Positions 63,840-64,000 of a stretch of 64,000 nucleotides of DNA are shown piece after piece. The stretch is taken from assembly GCF_000016545.1 (NCBI RefSeq), contig NC_009437.1:2382501-2446500 (forward strand), written 5' to 3'. This stretch comes from Caldicellulosiruptor saccharolyticus DSM 8903 (GTDB lineage Bacteria; Bacillota; Thermoanaerobacteria; Caldicellulosiruptorales; Caldicellulosiruptoraceae). Position 1 is the first letter of the stretch, and each line of letters opens with the position of its first letter. The notes beneath the pieces were generated by a model. It was not told where the DNA came from and ran no database searches. It saw only the letters and a program-made list of their open reading frames with translations. Made by a program: the position numbers and the translations under genes.

Positions 63840-64000
63840 CTTCCCATAATAGTGTCATCAAGAGCTTTCGCAACAATCTGGCAACTTTTTAAAGCTTCAT
63901 TAAGCAGATTGCCGTTACTACCAATTTCAATTATTAATGCATATGGTGATATATGCTGGTTATACCTTGCTGCCGAAATATTTATTGGTCTTGTAATCTG
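63836..64000 (-). CDS. spoIIP: Stage II sporulation protein P, C-terminal end (cut by window edge)
   Basis: The last 54 codons are visible, reading RYNQHISPYALIIEIGSNGN then EALKSCQIVAKALDDTI. RYNQ, the P-ALIIEIG stretch and the N-EA series are the C-terminal signatures of SpoIIP, an amidase/endopeptidase of the engulfment machinery. It would be the first gene of the unit with the small membrane protein, spoIIM and xerD. Confidence 0.85.
   Translation of the reverse strand, partial: QITRPINISAARYNQHISPYALIIEIGSNGNLLNEALKSCQIVAKALDDTIMGR

Overview
The window looks like chromosome from an AT-rich, anaerobic, spore-lineage Firmicute (Clostridia / Thermoanaerobacterales type). Supporting signs are the sporulation genes (SpoIIP, SpoIIM, YtxC), ferredoxin-dependent 2-oxoacid oxidoreductase, rubrerythrin-like proteins, the KOW protein between map and infA, zinc-type S4/S14/L36, strong GGAGG ribosome binding sites and frequent TTG/GTG starts. 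The overall gene order reminds me of Caldicellulosiruptor, but that genus-level call is inference from memory and was not tested.

Layout. 1-3.3 kb: end of a 2-oxoacid:ferredoxin oxidoreductase operon, the CCA-adding enzyme and a PHP phosphatase. 3.3-6.6 kb: an iscR-iscS-iscU-mnmA operon (Fe-S assembly and tRNA thiolation). 6.7-7.75 kb: a Phd/PIN toxin-antitoxin pair and tRNA-Gln/tRNA-Glu. 7.9-23.5 kb: one long leftward S10-spc-alpha ribosomal operon (rpsJ to rplQ, with secY, adk, map, infA, rpoA), lacking rpmD (L30) at its usual place and preceded by a structured leader of nearly 300 nt. 23.5-25.6 kb: an insertion sequence that landed on the 3' end of a rubredoxin-like gene, next to a ferritin-like gene. 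25.7-30.6 kb: an HD-domain protein, a two-component system and a phosphohexomutase. 30.6-33.4 kb: a compact, AT-rich peptide-modification cassette. 33.4-43 kb: M18 aminopeptidase, NRAMP transporter, B12-type radical SAM protein, a sulfur-carrier/metal-sensor group (DsrE-like, TusA, CsoR-like, ferredoxin), a secreted HtrA protease and a secreted PsbP-like protein. 43-47.5 kb: coiled-coil protein, RNA methyltransferase, YerC/TrpR-like, YtxC, and an ECF S component with a DUF6873-type protein. 47.6-59.8 kb: a long leftward nucleoside uptake and salvage operon. 59.8-64 kb: GatD/MurT and the xerD-spoIIM-spoIIP group.

The best candidate for an undescribed system is at 30.7-33.4 kb. An 18-codon gene with a very strong ribosome binding site (peptide MKKQPIIVEMFAGCDSIH) is followed by a hairpin, a radical SAM/SPASM maturase, a PqqD-like peptide-recognition protein and an MFS exporter. 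This is the architecture of a very small RiPP or peptide-derived cofactor pathway. The positions of Pro5, Glu9, Gly13 and Asp15 recall PqqA.

The nucleoside cluster appears to work as one unit: a BMP-type binding protein, ATPase and two permeases import nucleosides; MTA phosphorylase, cytidine deaminase, pyrimidine and purine nucleoside phosphorylases, phosphopentomutase and deoxyribose-phosphate aldolase break them down; and a GntR/UTRA regulator inside the operon may act on a perfect 19-bp palindrome directly downstream of the -10 of the bmp promoter. In this genome an IS4-type element with an 11-bp target duplication has split the first permease gene.
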